In this document: positions 1-10,600 of the stretch, piece after piece
Layout: each line of letters begins with the position of its first letter
How positions within the stretch are numbered: the stretch's first letter is position 1
Assembly (NCBI GenBank): GCA_907164885.2
Contig: OU015490.1
Span: forward strand, 221,157,369-221,221,368
DNA: 64,000 nt
Reading direction: 5' to 3'
Source: Dolomedes plantarius
Lineage: Eukaryota; Arthropoda; Arachnida; Araneae; Dolomedidae
Program-made: the position numbers and the translations under genes
The notes under the pieces: generated by a model
What the model was told of the DNA's origin: nothing
What the model saw: only the letters and a program-made list of their open reading frames with translations
Databases searched by the model: none

Positions 1-1270
1 TGTGTCGAAACAATTCAAATTTTTATTTCGATATTTTAAATAACATTCTTTTTATTTTATTTTTTAAATAGCAGGCACATTCCCCAGACGAAGACTAGAG
101 ATTTATTTCATCTGAGGGTTTGTCAAAAACCTTGTTTATGTAGCCCCACTTCCTTCAAATGCGTAGGAACTCAAGAAGACAATCATTGCCACTTTGGTAA
201 CTATTACCAATGACATGTTTCAGCGCGTTTGGCGGGAAATGGAATATCAATTTGACGTGTCACAGGCGGCACTCATATTAAACAACTGTCAAATTGTTCA
301 TGGAATACACATGCAGTTGTATCTATCACTGATATTTTAGTTAATAAATACTTAATTGCTGAATGATAAGCCTCTTTAATTTTATTAGTTTAGCCAATGT
401 AGTTTCTGGAAAATTTAAATCTCAGATGATGTTAAATTGTCTGAAACAACCTATATATTAAATTTAGGAACATAATTTCAGAACCTAGGTAAAATTTAAC
501 AGATTTGTTTGCGGTTGTTGTTTAAAAGAAACCATTATTTAAATAAAAACTTTACTCTGAGAAAAAAGAAAAAATGAGATGCGAAAAGACCGATGTCAGA
601 ATCGGCTTATGTCACAAGCCGATTCAGATTAAATTTTGTCAAATGCATAGTAAAAAATAATTACTTATATTACCAAAACTTTTTCTGGTCTTTAAAGTCC
701 CTCAGACTATTTCATTATTAGATGTTGCAAAGAATTAAGTTAACAACTGAAAATCTCCCCCTTGTATCAGTTTAACTGTCTTCTTAGAAGAGTTATGAAG
801 TTTTGTAATTTTAAGTTTAATTATAATTTACGGAACGAGACTAATCTTCTACTAGAAAGGTTTTTCACTTTGTGTTAATTAAAATAATGCGAGCCTTGTA
901 CAAAAAAAAAATACCTAAAAATGTATTCGCAACTTTCATGAATTAATTTTGCACAAGTTATGTAATTAAATTTCAGAGCGTATTCCATTAAAAATGATTT
1001 TCAGATGGAAATATCTCATTAAGCCGTTGTAGGTAGATCTGAAAATGATAAATAAGCATTTGCCTTTTCTAAAAGAATCCACCAATATGTTCTAGAAATC
1101 TACATTATAGTTTCCAATAAAGGTTATCTAAATATAATGTTTCAGTTATTAAAATATCTTAAAATGCCAGCAGAAACGTGCGTAGGGTCACAATGGTAAT
1201 TTTAGGATAACTAGAAGATGATGAAATTACAGAATCGTCCTCAACAGAAGATAATGATGAACCATAATTC
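1..1270. other. AT-rich DNA without recognisable gene
   Basis: No frame with recognisable protein similarity was seen on either strand. The stretch from about 816 to 960 resembles 3122-3260 (shared words around TTTAATTATAATTTAC, AATCTTCTA and TTAATTAAAA), so it probably holds an old dispersed repeat. Confidence 0.5.
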
Positions 1271-1274
1271 GTCA

Positions 1275-1766
1275 TTATCCGTCCAGATTTGGATGATTTG
1301 ACGGATGAAGAAGATATTAATGATGATATTTTATGTGAAAATGTAGAATCCCCTAAAAGCATTAGAGGAGAAATCAACATTTTTTCTAATAAATGTAAAA
1401 ATAAGCAATATAGTAAGAAAAAGGAGCATATTGTATGGGAAAAAATGGAGACTCTACATGGATGTAATGAATTCTAAAGTAAGTTTATTAGAGTTTCAGA
1501 GATCTATATCTTTAAGAGCCATATTATTGATAAAAAGGCTTGAAGAAATGCAGATGAATTATGTTTTACCTGAAATTTCACATATTGGAAAACCATCTTC
1601 AATTCCAAATCTAATTCTCAGTGAAACTCGGAAAGACCGTATGGTTCATATTATTACTAGTGAAAATAAACAAAAAGATGTAAACACTGCAAAAGTCAAA
1701 CAATTACTGTATGTAATAAGTGTAATGTACCTTTTCATGCGAAATGTTTCAAAGACTTTAAAATGA
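1275..1766 (+). pseudogene. piggyBac-type transposase relic, internally deleted
   Basis: The frame from 1289 begins with an acidic stretch containing DDLTDEEDINDD, the kind of N-terminus found in many arthropod piggyBac transposases, and continues to a basic KKKEHIVWEKME segment. An overlapping second frame from 1431 carries KVSLLEFQRSIS and then a linker like those before the piggyBac C-terminus. In the third frame near 1690-1760 there is a cysteine pattern (VCNKCNVPFHAKCFKDFK) like the C-terminal Cys-rich domain. The whole catalytic core with the DDD residues is absent, so the copy lost its middle and then shifted frame. TTAA-flanked ends were not located with certainty. The family call rests on the two terminal domains being in the right order; it could not transpose on its own. 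Confidence 0.6.
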
Positions 1767-3580
1767 AAAAAAAATTATATTGTTTTGGACTGATGTTGCG
1801 AATTAATTTGTGTAATTAATGTTCTAAGAAGTGTTAAAAAACTGTTTGGGAAATTTCCAATAAAAGAAACATAGAAAGGTCTTAAATGGGTTAAAACCAC
1901 CGGATGTCATTAAAATGCAGACAAATGCAGAGAAAAAAGTACAGATGCCAAAACTTAGTATACTTATTGTTAAAACACTTTAGACTCCTATAGTTTAAGC
2001 AAATAAGTAAGTTTTCTTCCCTTTTCATGTGTTTAATTAACACATAATATTTAGTTTAACAAATTACATTTATACAATTTGAGTTTTTTTATACATATTT
2101 ATGTTTCTACTCATGTTTTAATTTTTAATATAATACATACATGCTGCATTTCCGCCGAGAGATAGCACATCAGAGGTGAAAATATAAATATCCTTTAAAT
2201 ATAACTTTTTAAAAGAATAGGCATTAAGGATGCATTTTATATTTTACTAATTACTTACGTCAAGTTGTTAGCAAGTATGACAGATTAATTCACATAGATA
2301 TAAATTTTCAATTAAAAATTTCCATACAGGTTTTCATTCCACCTGGATTAATATTAGAGCTGAAAGCACTTATGAATGAAATGAACTGATTTATTACAAA
2401 TAAAATATATTTTAGCCCTGTAAAACAATTTAATTAGAGATGAGCTTTTAAAATGTAATCAATATATTTGTTTCTGAAATATTAAACATAAATGAACGGT
2501 ATAATTCTTTTTAATTCTTTTTAATAATTTTCTCATACTTTGCGTAGTAAAATTCCATACAATTTAGAAATAATCTTTCACCTCAAAAGTTGCACTCATG
2601 GGAGAGATCGAAAACATTTACGATGATTGAATGAAATGAAATATTTTAAAATACATCAGTTCATGAAATATTTCATGAAAATTTCATGATTTTTTTAAAT
2701 GAAATATTTTATGAAATATTTTTTTTAAATCATATTTAAAAAGTGTGAATATTTCATAATTTTTTTAAAAATTCAAACAGTTTGAACTAAATTAGCAAAC
2801 TTTTAATCAATTCAATGTTATATCAGGAAATATTTAATTACTTTAAATACTTTTGTAATAAGAAAATAATATTTTTATAAAAATCACACACAATAACAGA
2901 TTCAACATTTTGTGAAAATATTTAAATTATTATGTAAAAAACTATACAAATATTTAATTTTCAATGTGATCACATAAACAAGAAGACCTTGGAAAGGTTA
3001 TTATATAGTCAACACATTTTATAATCAGCCATTCCAAATATACAAGCTCATGAAGTAAAATTTTTACCACATGCCGTAGTTATTTTCTTGATGGTTGAAT
3101 CGTGAACTTTCTAATTCAAAAGTTTTAGTTTAATTATAATTTACTCCACAGAATTAATCTTCTATTAGAAATGTTACTCTACATTAATTAAAACAACGCG
3201 TCACTACTTAAAAAATTAAATACGTGCAACTATCTTAGCAAATTTGATGAAATATTTTAATCATTTAAGTAATATAATTTGCAGGTAAATTTCCAATAAA
3301 ATAATTATTTCGAATAATTTCACAATAAAATAGTGCGCATTGAATTGAAGGTAGTATAGAAACTTTTGCATCGTTTAGAGAAAGTACCTTTAATATATAA
3401 CATATTTTCTATACTACACATTTTACTAAAGTAGGGTATTGAACGAACATACAGTTTATCATGCTATTAAAGCAACAGGAAAATGAAATTAAATACAGAA
3501 TGTTTCTATCTCAATAATTAAAGTTTTTATTCATGTAGAACATTAGGCATAATTTTTTCAAAACCTAATTAAATATGGAG
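1767..3580. other. AT-rich DNA without recognisable gene
   Basis: Very AT-rich, with short imperfect palindromes built on ATGAAATATTTCAT around 2630-2760. The segment 3122-3260 is a diverged match to 816-960. No coding signal was recognised. Confidence 0.5.
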
Positions 3581-3590
3581 CAGAAAAATT

Positions 3591-3700
3591 AGTTGTTGTT
3601 GTTGTTGCTGTTAAGACTTATGCACTTTATATCCCCTCTGACCGGAGCATGCCAGACCTGGTCCAACGATAGCTCCTGGCTGAGAGAAATGGTTCACATC
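3591..3700 (-). mobile_element. SINE 3' fragment with CAA tail
   Basis: A run of TTG repeats (CAA on the minus strand) is followed by GC-richer sequence with a 'cccctctgaccgg' word like that in the longer SINEs of this window. Only the tail part is present and no tRNA-like head is visible. Confidence 0.35.
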
Positions 3701-4338
3701 CGGTTTATAATCTATATAAATAAACCAGTTCCGTAACTGACTGACTGACTGTCTGACATATAATGCACAGACCAAACCGCTGGACTTAAAGGGCTGAAAA
3801 TTTGCATGGCGATTTTTCTTATAGTGTAGGGGTGCACTAAGAAAGATTATTGAAAAAATCTTATTAGATATTTTTAAATAAATTTTTTAGCTGTTTTTGT
3901 AATTTTTATAAGTTTGCATTTAAAATAGTAATCTGAAGGTTGTAAAACTTATATCACAGAAATATCATAAAAATTCCTTTAAAATGATAACTTTTTTGAA
4001 TCTTTATCTCCATTAACTGATTTTTGGTGAATTTTTAAAGATTAATTTTTAGAATTTAATTTAGTAGATGCTGATCACGTGGTTTCTTTTCTTTTTGTGA
4101 TATCTTAATTGAATTTTTCGTCACGTACATAACAACGAAATAGACAAAAAAAAATATATATTTTTTTCTTGCTAATGCGGAAGACGATTAGACATTATCC
4201 AAAAAATGTTAAAATACAGTAAAAGGAATGTTCTTCAAACTGTACTATATTAACTGTACTATATTCTTTAGTAAATTCTATTAGATTTAATTTGTATATT
4301 TTATTCTACATTTATTTGTCTAAGAAATATCTGTTACA

Positions 4339-4341
<3 letters not shown>

Positions 4342-4431
<90 letters not shown>

Positions 4432-4480
4432 TAAATAAATATATATATATATATATATATTTATTTATTTATTTATTTGG
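4342..4480. repeat. (TA)n microsatellite with AAAT/TTTA cores
   Basis: About 80 bp of pure TA, five AAAT units, about 20 bp of TA, then five TTTA units. The arrangement is a near-perfect foldback. Confidence 0.9.
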
Positions 4481-4512
4481 CATTAATTGCATACATTGAC
4501 CGTTGTGTTTAA

Positions 4513-5618
4513 GGTGACTACCGACGTTCGGAGACAGTTTTTTAAAAAAAACCATTCTTTAAGGATTTTTTGGTCTTTTATGGTAAAATATCATTTAAAA
4601 TAAACAAAAACTTGCCTGTAAATACCATACTTTTTTATAAATTCGTCAATTTGAAGTACTTTTTAATAAAATTTAGCTAAAACAACTATCATTCTGCCCA
4701 AAATTATCTATGCTACTATTGTAATCTCCTTCTCACACATGATACATATGACAGATATCTTCAAAATGACCCACAGCCTAAGATAAACTTTAAAATGCAA
4801 AAATAATACAGACAATTTTATGTTCCAATATAAAAATATTCCCCAATTCGTTATTCCTTTCCTTTTAAAAACAGCCCCAAACAGAAAAACTATTTATTAT
4901 ACATCAATTATTGTACGACATTTCATTAACAATAGCATGCAAAACATTTCCTGTAAATTTCATCAAATTGTATGCATTATTATGCAAAATATCATGATAA
5001 CGGTAGAGTTTTGTGCTAAAAATGTAATTCTGAGAAAAACGCATTTAAAGTTGTTTGTCACTTCAGTTTTGTATTGGACGATGTTTATTAAAATAGCTAT
5101 AACTCTGCTTCTAATTTATTTAGAATGAAAATCTAAGCGGTTTTGAAAAGAGAAAGATTGAATTACAAGATTCTTGCAAAAAATAAAATTGACCAAAATA
5201 GTAAAAAAATGGACGCATTTTAAGTTATTTGTCACTTCAATTTTGTATTAGACAATGTTTATTAAAATAGCTATAACTCTGCTTCTTATTGACGTAGAAT
5301 AAAAATCAAAACGGTTTTGATTAGAGAAAACATTGATTTACAAGATTGTTGCAAAATATGAAGTTGACCAAAATAGTCAAAAAATGACCAAAATAGTCAA
5401 AAAACATAATTCTGAGAAAAACGCATTTAAAGTTGTTTGTGATTTCAATTTTGTATCAGACGATGTATTTAAAATAGCTATAACTCTGCTTCTAATTCAT
5501 GTAGAATGAAAATCAAAAATGGCTTTTAAAAGAGAAAAGAATGAATTACACGATTCTTGAAAATATAAAATTGACTAAAATTGTCAAAAAAATAACATTT
5601 TCAACGTAGGCAGTCACC
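4513..5618. mobile_element. Non-autonomous TTAA-flanked element (piggyBac-type MITE candidate)
   Basis: The left end GGTGACTACCGACGTTCGG and the inverted right end GGTGACTGCCTACGTTGAA form imperfect terminal inverted repeats of about 19 bp. Each end is bordered by TTAA (4509-4512 and 5619-5622). The related repeat copy at 14652 (read in reverse) has a single TTTAATTTG at the same place, so it serves as the empty site and supports a 4-bp TTAA duplication. TTAA duplication is the hallmark of piggyBac. The interior carries three direct repeats and no transposase; a 102-codon frame at 4820-5128 runs into these repeats and is not supported as a gene. Confidence 0.7.
5027..5600. repeat. Three tandem units of about 175-210 bp
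   Basis: Each unit contains ACGCATTTTAAGTT-like and TTAAAATAGCTATAACTCTG words, and a unit ends with TTGACCAAAATAGTCAAAAAA. The spacing of the shared GTCACTTC/GTGATTTC word is 174 then 208 bp. The second unit has an extra copy of ATGACCAAAATAGTCAAAA. Confidence 0.8.
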
Positions 5619-5663
5619 TTAATTTGAATGTACTCCGTAGCGAAGCACGGGTATTCATCTAGT

Positions 5664-5930
5664 AGCACCATAAGGGTTGGAATTCGATTTAACCATATGC
5701 CCCTGCAATTTAGACCGAATAACCATAGAGGAAACATCAGTAGGGATCGTACCTTCCCCGTTCCTCTGACCGCATTCAAAGAATTTCCGGTCTATGGATT
5801 TAACGTGTATCCGACAAAACCACGATGGCATTCTGCTGTTCGGGATTCGAAATGAGAACCCTCCTTCCGAAAATGAGAACCCATCGCACTATCACTACGC
5901 TGCGACGATTCCACAAAAATGGGTAAAATT
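5664..5930 (-). mobile_element. Diverged tRNA-derived SINE fragment
   Basis: The stretch TAGCACCATAAGGGTTGGAA matches the body of the SINE at 15561 (TAGCACCACAAGGGTCGGAG). On the minus strand a B-box-like TTTCGAATCCC lies near 5845-5856. It is strongly diverged from the intact copies. Confidence 0.5.
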
Positions 5931-5970
5931 TGGATGTGATAATGGGCATAATAATAGTCTTTATCAAGAT

Positions 5971-6727
5971 ACTAGCTGAAAACCCGTACTTAGCTACGGA
6001 GTACTTTCAAATGAAATACGACGGTCAATGTATGCAATTAATGCCCGAAAAAATATTTATGATAAATACAACGATCAATGTAAGCAATTGATGTAAAAAA
6101 AAAACCGAAAAAATATATTTAATAAAAAAAACGTAATGGATAATTTTATAGACTAAATAATGTAGAAGAAAATATTCAAATTAAATCTAATAGATCATAC
6201 TAAAGAATTTAGTACAGTTAATATAGTACAGTTTGAGAAACATTTATTTTACTGTATGTTAATATTTTTTTGGATAATGTTCAATCGCCTACAGCATTAG
6301 CAATAATTTTTTTTGTCTATTTCGTTGTTATGCACGTGACGGAAAATTAAAAGAAAAGGAACCACGTGATCAGGATTTAATAAATTAAATTCTGAAAATT
6401 AATCTTTAAAAATCCACCTAAAATCAGAAAATGTAGGTAAATAATCGAAAAAGATTTCATTTTAAAGGACTTTTTATGATCTTTCTCGTGATATAAATTT
6501 TATAACCCTCCTATTATTATTTTAAATGCAAACTTTAAAAATTTTGCAAAAACAGCTTAAAAATTAAATTTTAAAAATCTAAGAAGAATTTTTCAAAAAT
6601 CTTTCTTAGTGCACCTTTACACTATAAGAAGAATCGCCATGGAAAATTTCAGCCCTCTATGCCCAGCGGTTTGGTCTGTGCGTTGTTTGTCAGTCAGTCA
6701 GTTACGGAACTGTTATATATATATAGA
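5971..6727 (+). repeat. Hairpin-ended dispersed repeat, copy A
   Basis: Starts CTAGCTGAAAACCCGTACTTAG and ends with CAGTTACGGAACTG before a short TA run. Internal landmarks shared with the other copies are ACGTGATCAG, TTAAAGGACTTTTTATGATC and TTCTTAGTGCACC. No open frame is conserved among the copies. Confidence 0.75.
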
Positions 6728-7348
6728 TTAATGATAAGCATTTCTAAAAGTACATGCATAACAATTCCCATTCTCCTGAAAATCGAGATTCTCCCTTGAA
6801 AATTGAGCACGCCTACATTCATTCTGACATTATACTTATTTTGAAAGTGAAGTCTCGTATCAAAACAGCTTTCAAACGTAAGGTAATGCAAATTGAAATG
6901 ATGGATTAAACTCAAAGTACTATGTTTCAGAATGTAGAAACTTGGAAATAGCGCACCTATTTGTGTATATATATATATATATATATATACCAATTAATTT
7001 TCTCCAGTAATCCTGTAAAATTCTGCTTTTCAATTAGAAGTGAAAACAGAGTACTTGCATAACAAAGCAGACGCATGATTGAATATTTCAAGAAATTACT
7101 TCATCCGTTGTTATTTTAAAAGAGATTAAATTCATCTTAAGACATGCTCTCGGAATTACGTTTTCAAAGCGAAATCAAATATTCTTAGTTACAGCAGATG
7201 TGAGTAGACTCTAAAACTAAATTTAATGTTATGATTGCACAAACTTTTGAATTAACGGTTTTTTAGCAATGAAAATGTTACATGCATGTCATAATCGTGT
7301 CCAGTTATTTTATTTTAAAGAAAAACTGCATTTTCTTTAAAGTAGTTT
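6728..7348. other. No recognisable gene; left flank of the Gypsy insertion
   Basis: AT-rich with one short (TA)n run at about 6967-6990. The 99-codon minus-strand frame here is low-complexity at its start and has no recognisable similarity. Confidence 0.5.
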
Positions 7349-7665
7349 TGTGGCTATTCACCGGAACAGTCACATAATACCCGAGAAAAAAAACTCAATC
7401 CCGACAATAAATAATGAAACCCGAGGTGACATTTTACTATTTTAATGAAGACATAACAATTAAGTATAGTTTAACACAAATTTAACAATTATACAGGAAC
7501 ACACGAAAATATGCTGCTACAAGCATGGAAACATTGGATCAACTGCCAATACTTCTTCTCGGCAAAAAAGAGTTCAAAGGGCATCGCCACGAACTCTAGT
7601 GGTTGTTTCTGTCCAAGGAGTCAAGGTTTTGCGTCATGATGCCCTGTTTAAAGTAGTTGGTTACA
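7349..7665 (-). repeat. Gypsy 3' LTR
   Basis: 317 bp with TG..CA ends (plus strand TGTGGCTATTC..GGTTACA). It looks identical to the copy at 13755-14071. The gag-pol stop codon is formed inside its first bases on the minus strand. Confidence 0.95.
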
Positions 7666-10600
7666 ATCTCCCCCTCAGGTTTCGAAGACGTCCCGACGAG
7701 GAACCTGCAGTTGAGTCTGGTGGTTTATGTCTCGGACGACCCCGTTTCCTTAGAGGGTACACTGGGTTTGTGGATTGTCTTTGTTTGTACGGTTTCACAG
7801 CTGATGTGTGATATATGCCCAAGGGCACTGTCGGCTCATCAGGGCTTGCTATCACGTAAGAGGTGGGTGACTTTTGCGTTACGATGACATATGGTCCGTC
7901 TCTCTTTGGTACGAACTTTGCTGTTTTTCCCTTAGCGGTGCTGCTAATGGGATGGAGGTCAACGTAGACGTGATCGCCTGGTGCATAGTGTGGGGCAGGT
8001 GATCTTTTCTTGTCTGCATACTTTTTGTGTTTGTCTTGTTTCTGCTCTAACCTCTCTTTCACTTGTTTGGCTATTTTTGCAAAACGTTTGAGGTAGGGCG
8101 TAAATTCAGGGACGAAATTATCACTTTCAAGGACTGTTCTTAGGTCATGGGTGACATCATCAGTAGTTCTGAGCTCTCGTCCGAAAGTTAGATAGGCTGC
8201 AGTGTGTCCTGTCGAGTCACACTTTGCTGTATTCAGTGAGAACCGGATATGTGGCAGGTGTTCCGGCCAAGTTGTATGTTGATCTTTGACTAGGATTGCT
8301 AGTCTAGGCTTCAAATCCCGATTTTTCCGTTCCACTGGGTTAGCTTCAGGGTGGTAGACTGGTGTTAGTGATTGGTCTATCTCTAACAGGGAACACAGTT
8401 GTTGGATCACAAAAGACACGAATTGTGGTCCGTTGTCACTGATTATCTTTCGGGGTAAGCCATACCGCATTAGTACTTCTTCCAACAGGACTTTAGCACA
8501 TTCAGCCGCTGTAGCATTGGGCAATGCGAACAGTTCGACCCATCGGGTTGCCACATCTTCAAGGATGAAGATCCACTTCTTCCCATCGTTGCTCTCGGGC
8601 AACGGTCCAAATAGGTCCATGGATAGGACTTCAAATCTTCGTGACTGTACAGGAGTCTGTAGTAAACCAGCTGGTTTCTGGTTTGAGGCTTTATATCTAT
8701 TGCACTCTGGGCAATTCTTGATATATTCGGTGATATGCTTTCTCATGCCGGTCCAATAATAGCGGGAGGCTATTCTATGGAAAGTTCCCTCGGCTCCGTA
8801 GTGTCCGGCAGTCGGTGCATCATGGTGCTCCTTGAGAACATTTTCCCTTTCTTGAACCGGAACAACGAGCTGTGCGTCTTCAGCTTCCACATCAGGGGCA
8901 TAACGGTATAGCACACCTTGATTCATCAGGTAGCCTCTTGCAGTCCAATTTGCAAAATTTTCATTTTTCTCTTCAGATTCAAAAGTGTCTATGATCTTCT
9001 TGATGTCGTTATCTTTAAGTTGTTCTTCCCTCAATTCTTTTAAGCTTCTGGAAGGTAACATCACAGAGATAGTGCAGGCTTCGCACGTATCCTCTTCGTG
9101 TAGACAAGTAGGGCGCGACAGCATGTCGGCCACTACGTTGGCCTTTCCAGGGATATACTCAATTTTCAAATTTAATGCTTGTAACTGTAGGGCCCACCGG
9201 GCTAGTCTTCCGGATGGGGACTTCAGGCTCATCACCCACTTCAGGGGCTGGTGGTCAGATGCTATGGTGACTTCTTGTCCATCCACGTATCCTCTAAACT
9301 TGATGAGGGCCCACACCACAGCTAAGGCTTCGCGCTCGGTGGTGGAATAATTGCGTTCCGCACTTTTGAGTAGTCGGCTGGCATATTCGATGGGGCGTTC
9401 ATCTTGACCTTCACCTTGCAAAAGTACCGCTCCTAAGGCATAGCTACTAGCATCCGTCCTTATGGTAAAAGGTTGAGTAAAATCCGCTTGCTTTAGTACT
9501 GGTGGTGTCACTAAGCATTTCTTTAGGATGTTGAAAGCTTTTTGTTGTTCAGTGGTCCATGTCCAAGGTGTGTTTTTCTTGGTTAGGTTACTTAAGGGTC
9601 TTGACAGTTCGGAGAAGTTCGGGACGAACTTTCTGTACCAAGAACAGGTTTGCAGAAATGACTGCAGTTGCTTGATATTCTTTGGAGGGGGAATATTTTG
9701 GATAGATGAAACTTTCTCCGGGTCTGCTTCAATTCCTTTAGGAGTGATCCACAGACCAAGATATTTGACCTTTGAACAGGAAAATGTACATTTATTGCGA
9801 TTGGCACAAAGGTTGAATTTAATTAATTTGGTAAAAACTGCTTCTAAATCCTTTAAATGTTGGTCGAAACTTGGTGATAAAACTATGATATCATCCAGAT
9901 AGACCAGGACTGACAAATCTCTTCTGAATACATCCATTAATCTCTGAAAGGTTGCAGGTGCATTTCTAAGTCCGAAAGGCATTTTGTTGAATCTATAGGT
10001 TCCAAAGGGACACACGAAAGCAGTCTTGTCCTTGTCAGGTGGATAAACAATTACTTGGTGGTATCCTGCTTTCAAGTCGATGGTGGACATGTAGGCAGTA
10101 TGCTTCGCATCCTGCAGGAGGTCATCCATGCGGGGCAAAGGGTAGACATCGGGAACTGTGATGGCATTCAGCTTCCGGTAGTCGATACACAGCCTCACAT
10201 CTCCATTAGGTTTGGGAATCAGGGCCACAGGAGCTCCATAGGCGGATTCACACTCCTCTATGATGTTCTTCTGAAGCAAGTCATCAAGTTCTTTCTTCAA
10301 TAACTCCTTCTTAGTTGGGGACATCCTATATGGAGGAACAGCCACAGGTGGGTGGTCTCCAGTATTGATGTGATGTTCGATCAAGGGTGTTGCCCCTCCC
10401 CCTAGCTTGAAGACAGTGTCAAATTTGACAATTAGGTCATTGAGATCTTTTCTTTGGTGATGATCCAGGTTTTCTCCTTCTTCCTCTCTCAGTTTGCAGA
10501 TGTTGGATTCTATCTGTTCTTTGCCCTGAACGGGAGTCAGAGGCAATTCTTCACCGAAGGGGTACTTTTCCTTGGGATTGTCCTGAAAAAACCAGTTTTT

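Larger units (their letters stand above)
3711..5663 (-). repeat. Hairpin-ended dispersed repeat, copy C (interrupted)
   Basis: Inverted copy of the family also present at 5971-6727 and 14652-15475. On the minus strand it starts with CTAG..AATACCCGTGCTTCGC near 5663 and ends near 3711 with an AGTTACGGAACTG hairpin. It is split by an enlarged (TA)n tract at about 4342-4480 and by a separate TTAA-flanked element at 4513-5618. No coding sequence was found in any of the three copies. The class is uncertain: the near-terminal hairpins suggest a non-autonomous Helitron-like element, but an unclassified repeat is equally possible. Confidence 0.6.

Noticed and set aside
4820..5128. 102-codon plus-strand frame
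   Set aside because: It overlaps the internal tandem repeats of a non-autonomous element, and the other repeat units do not keep the frame open.
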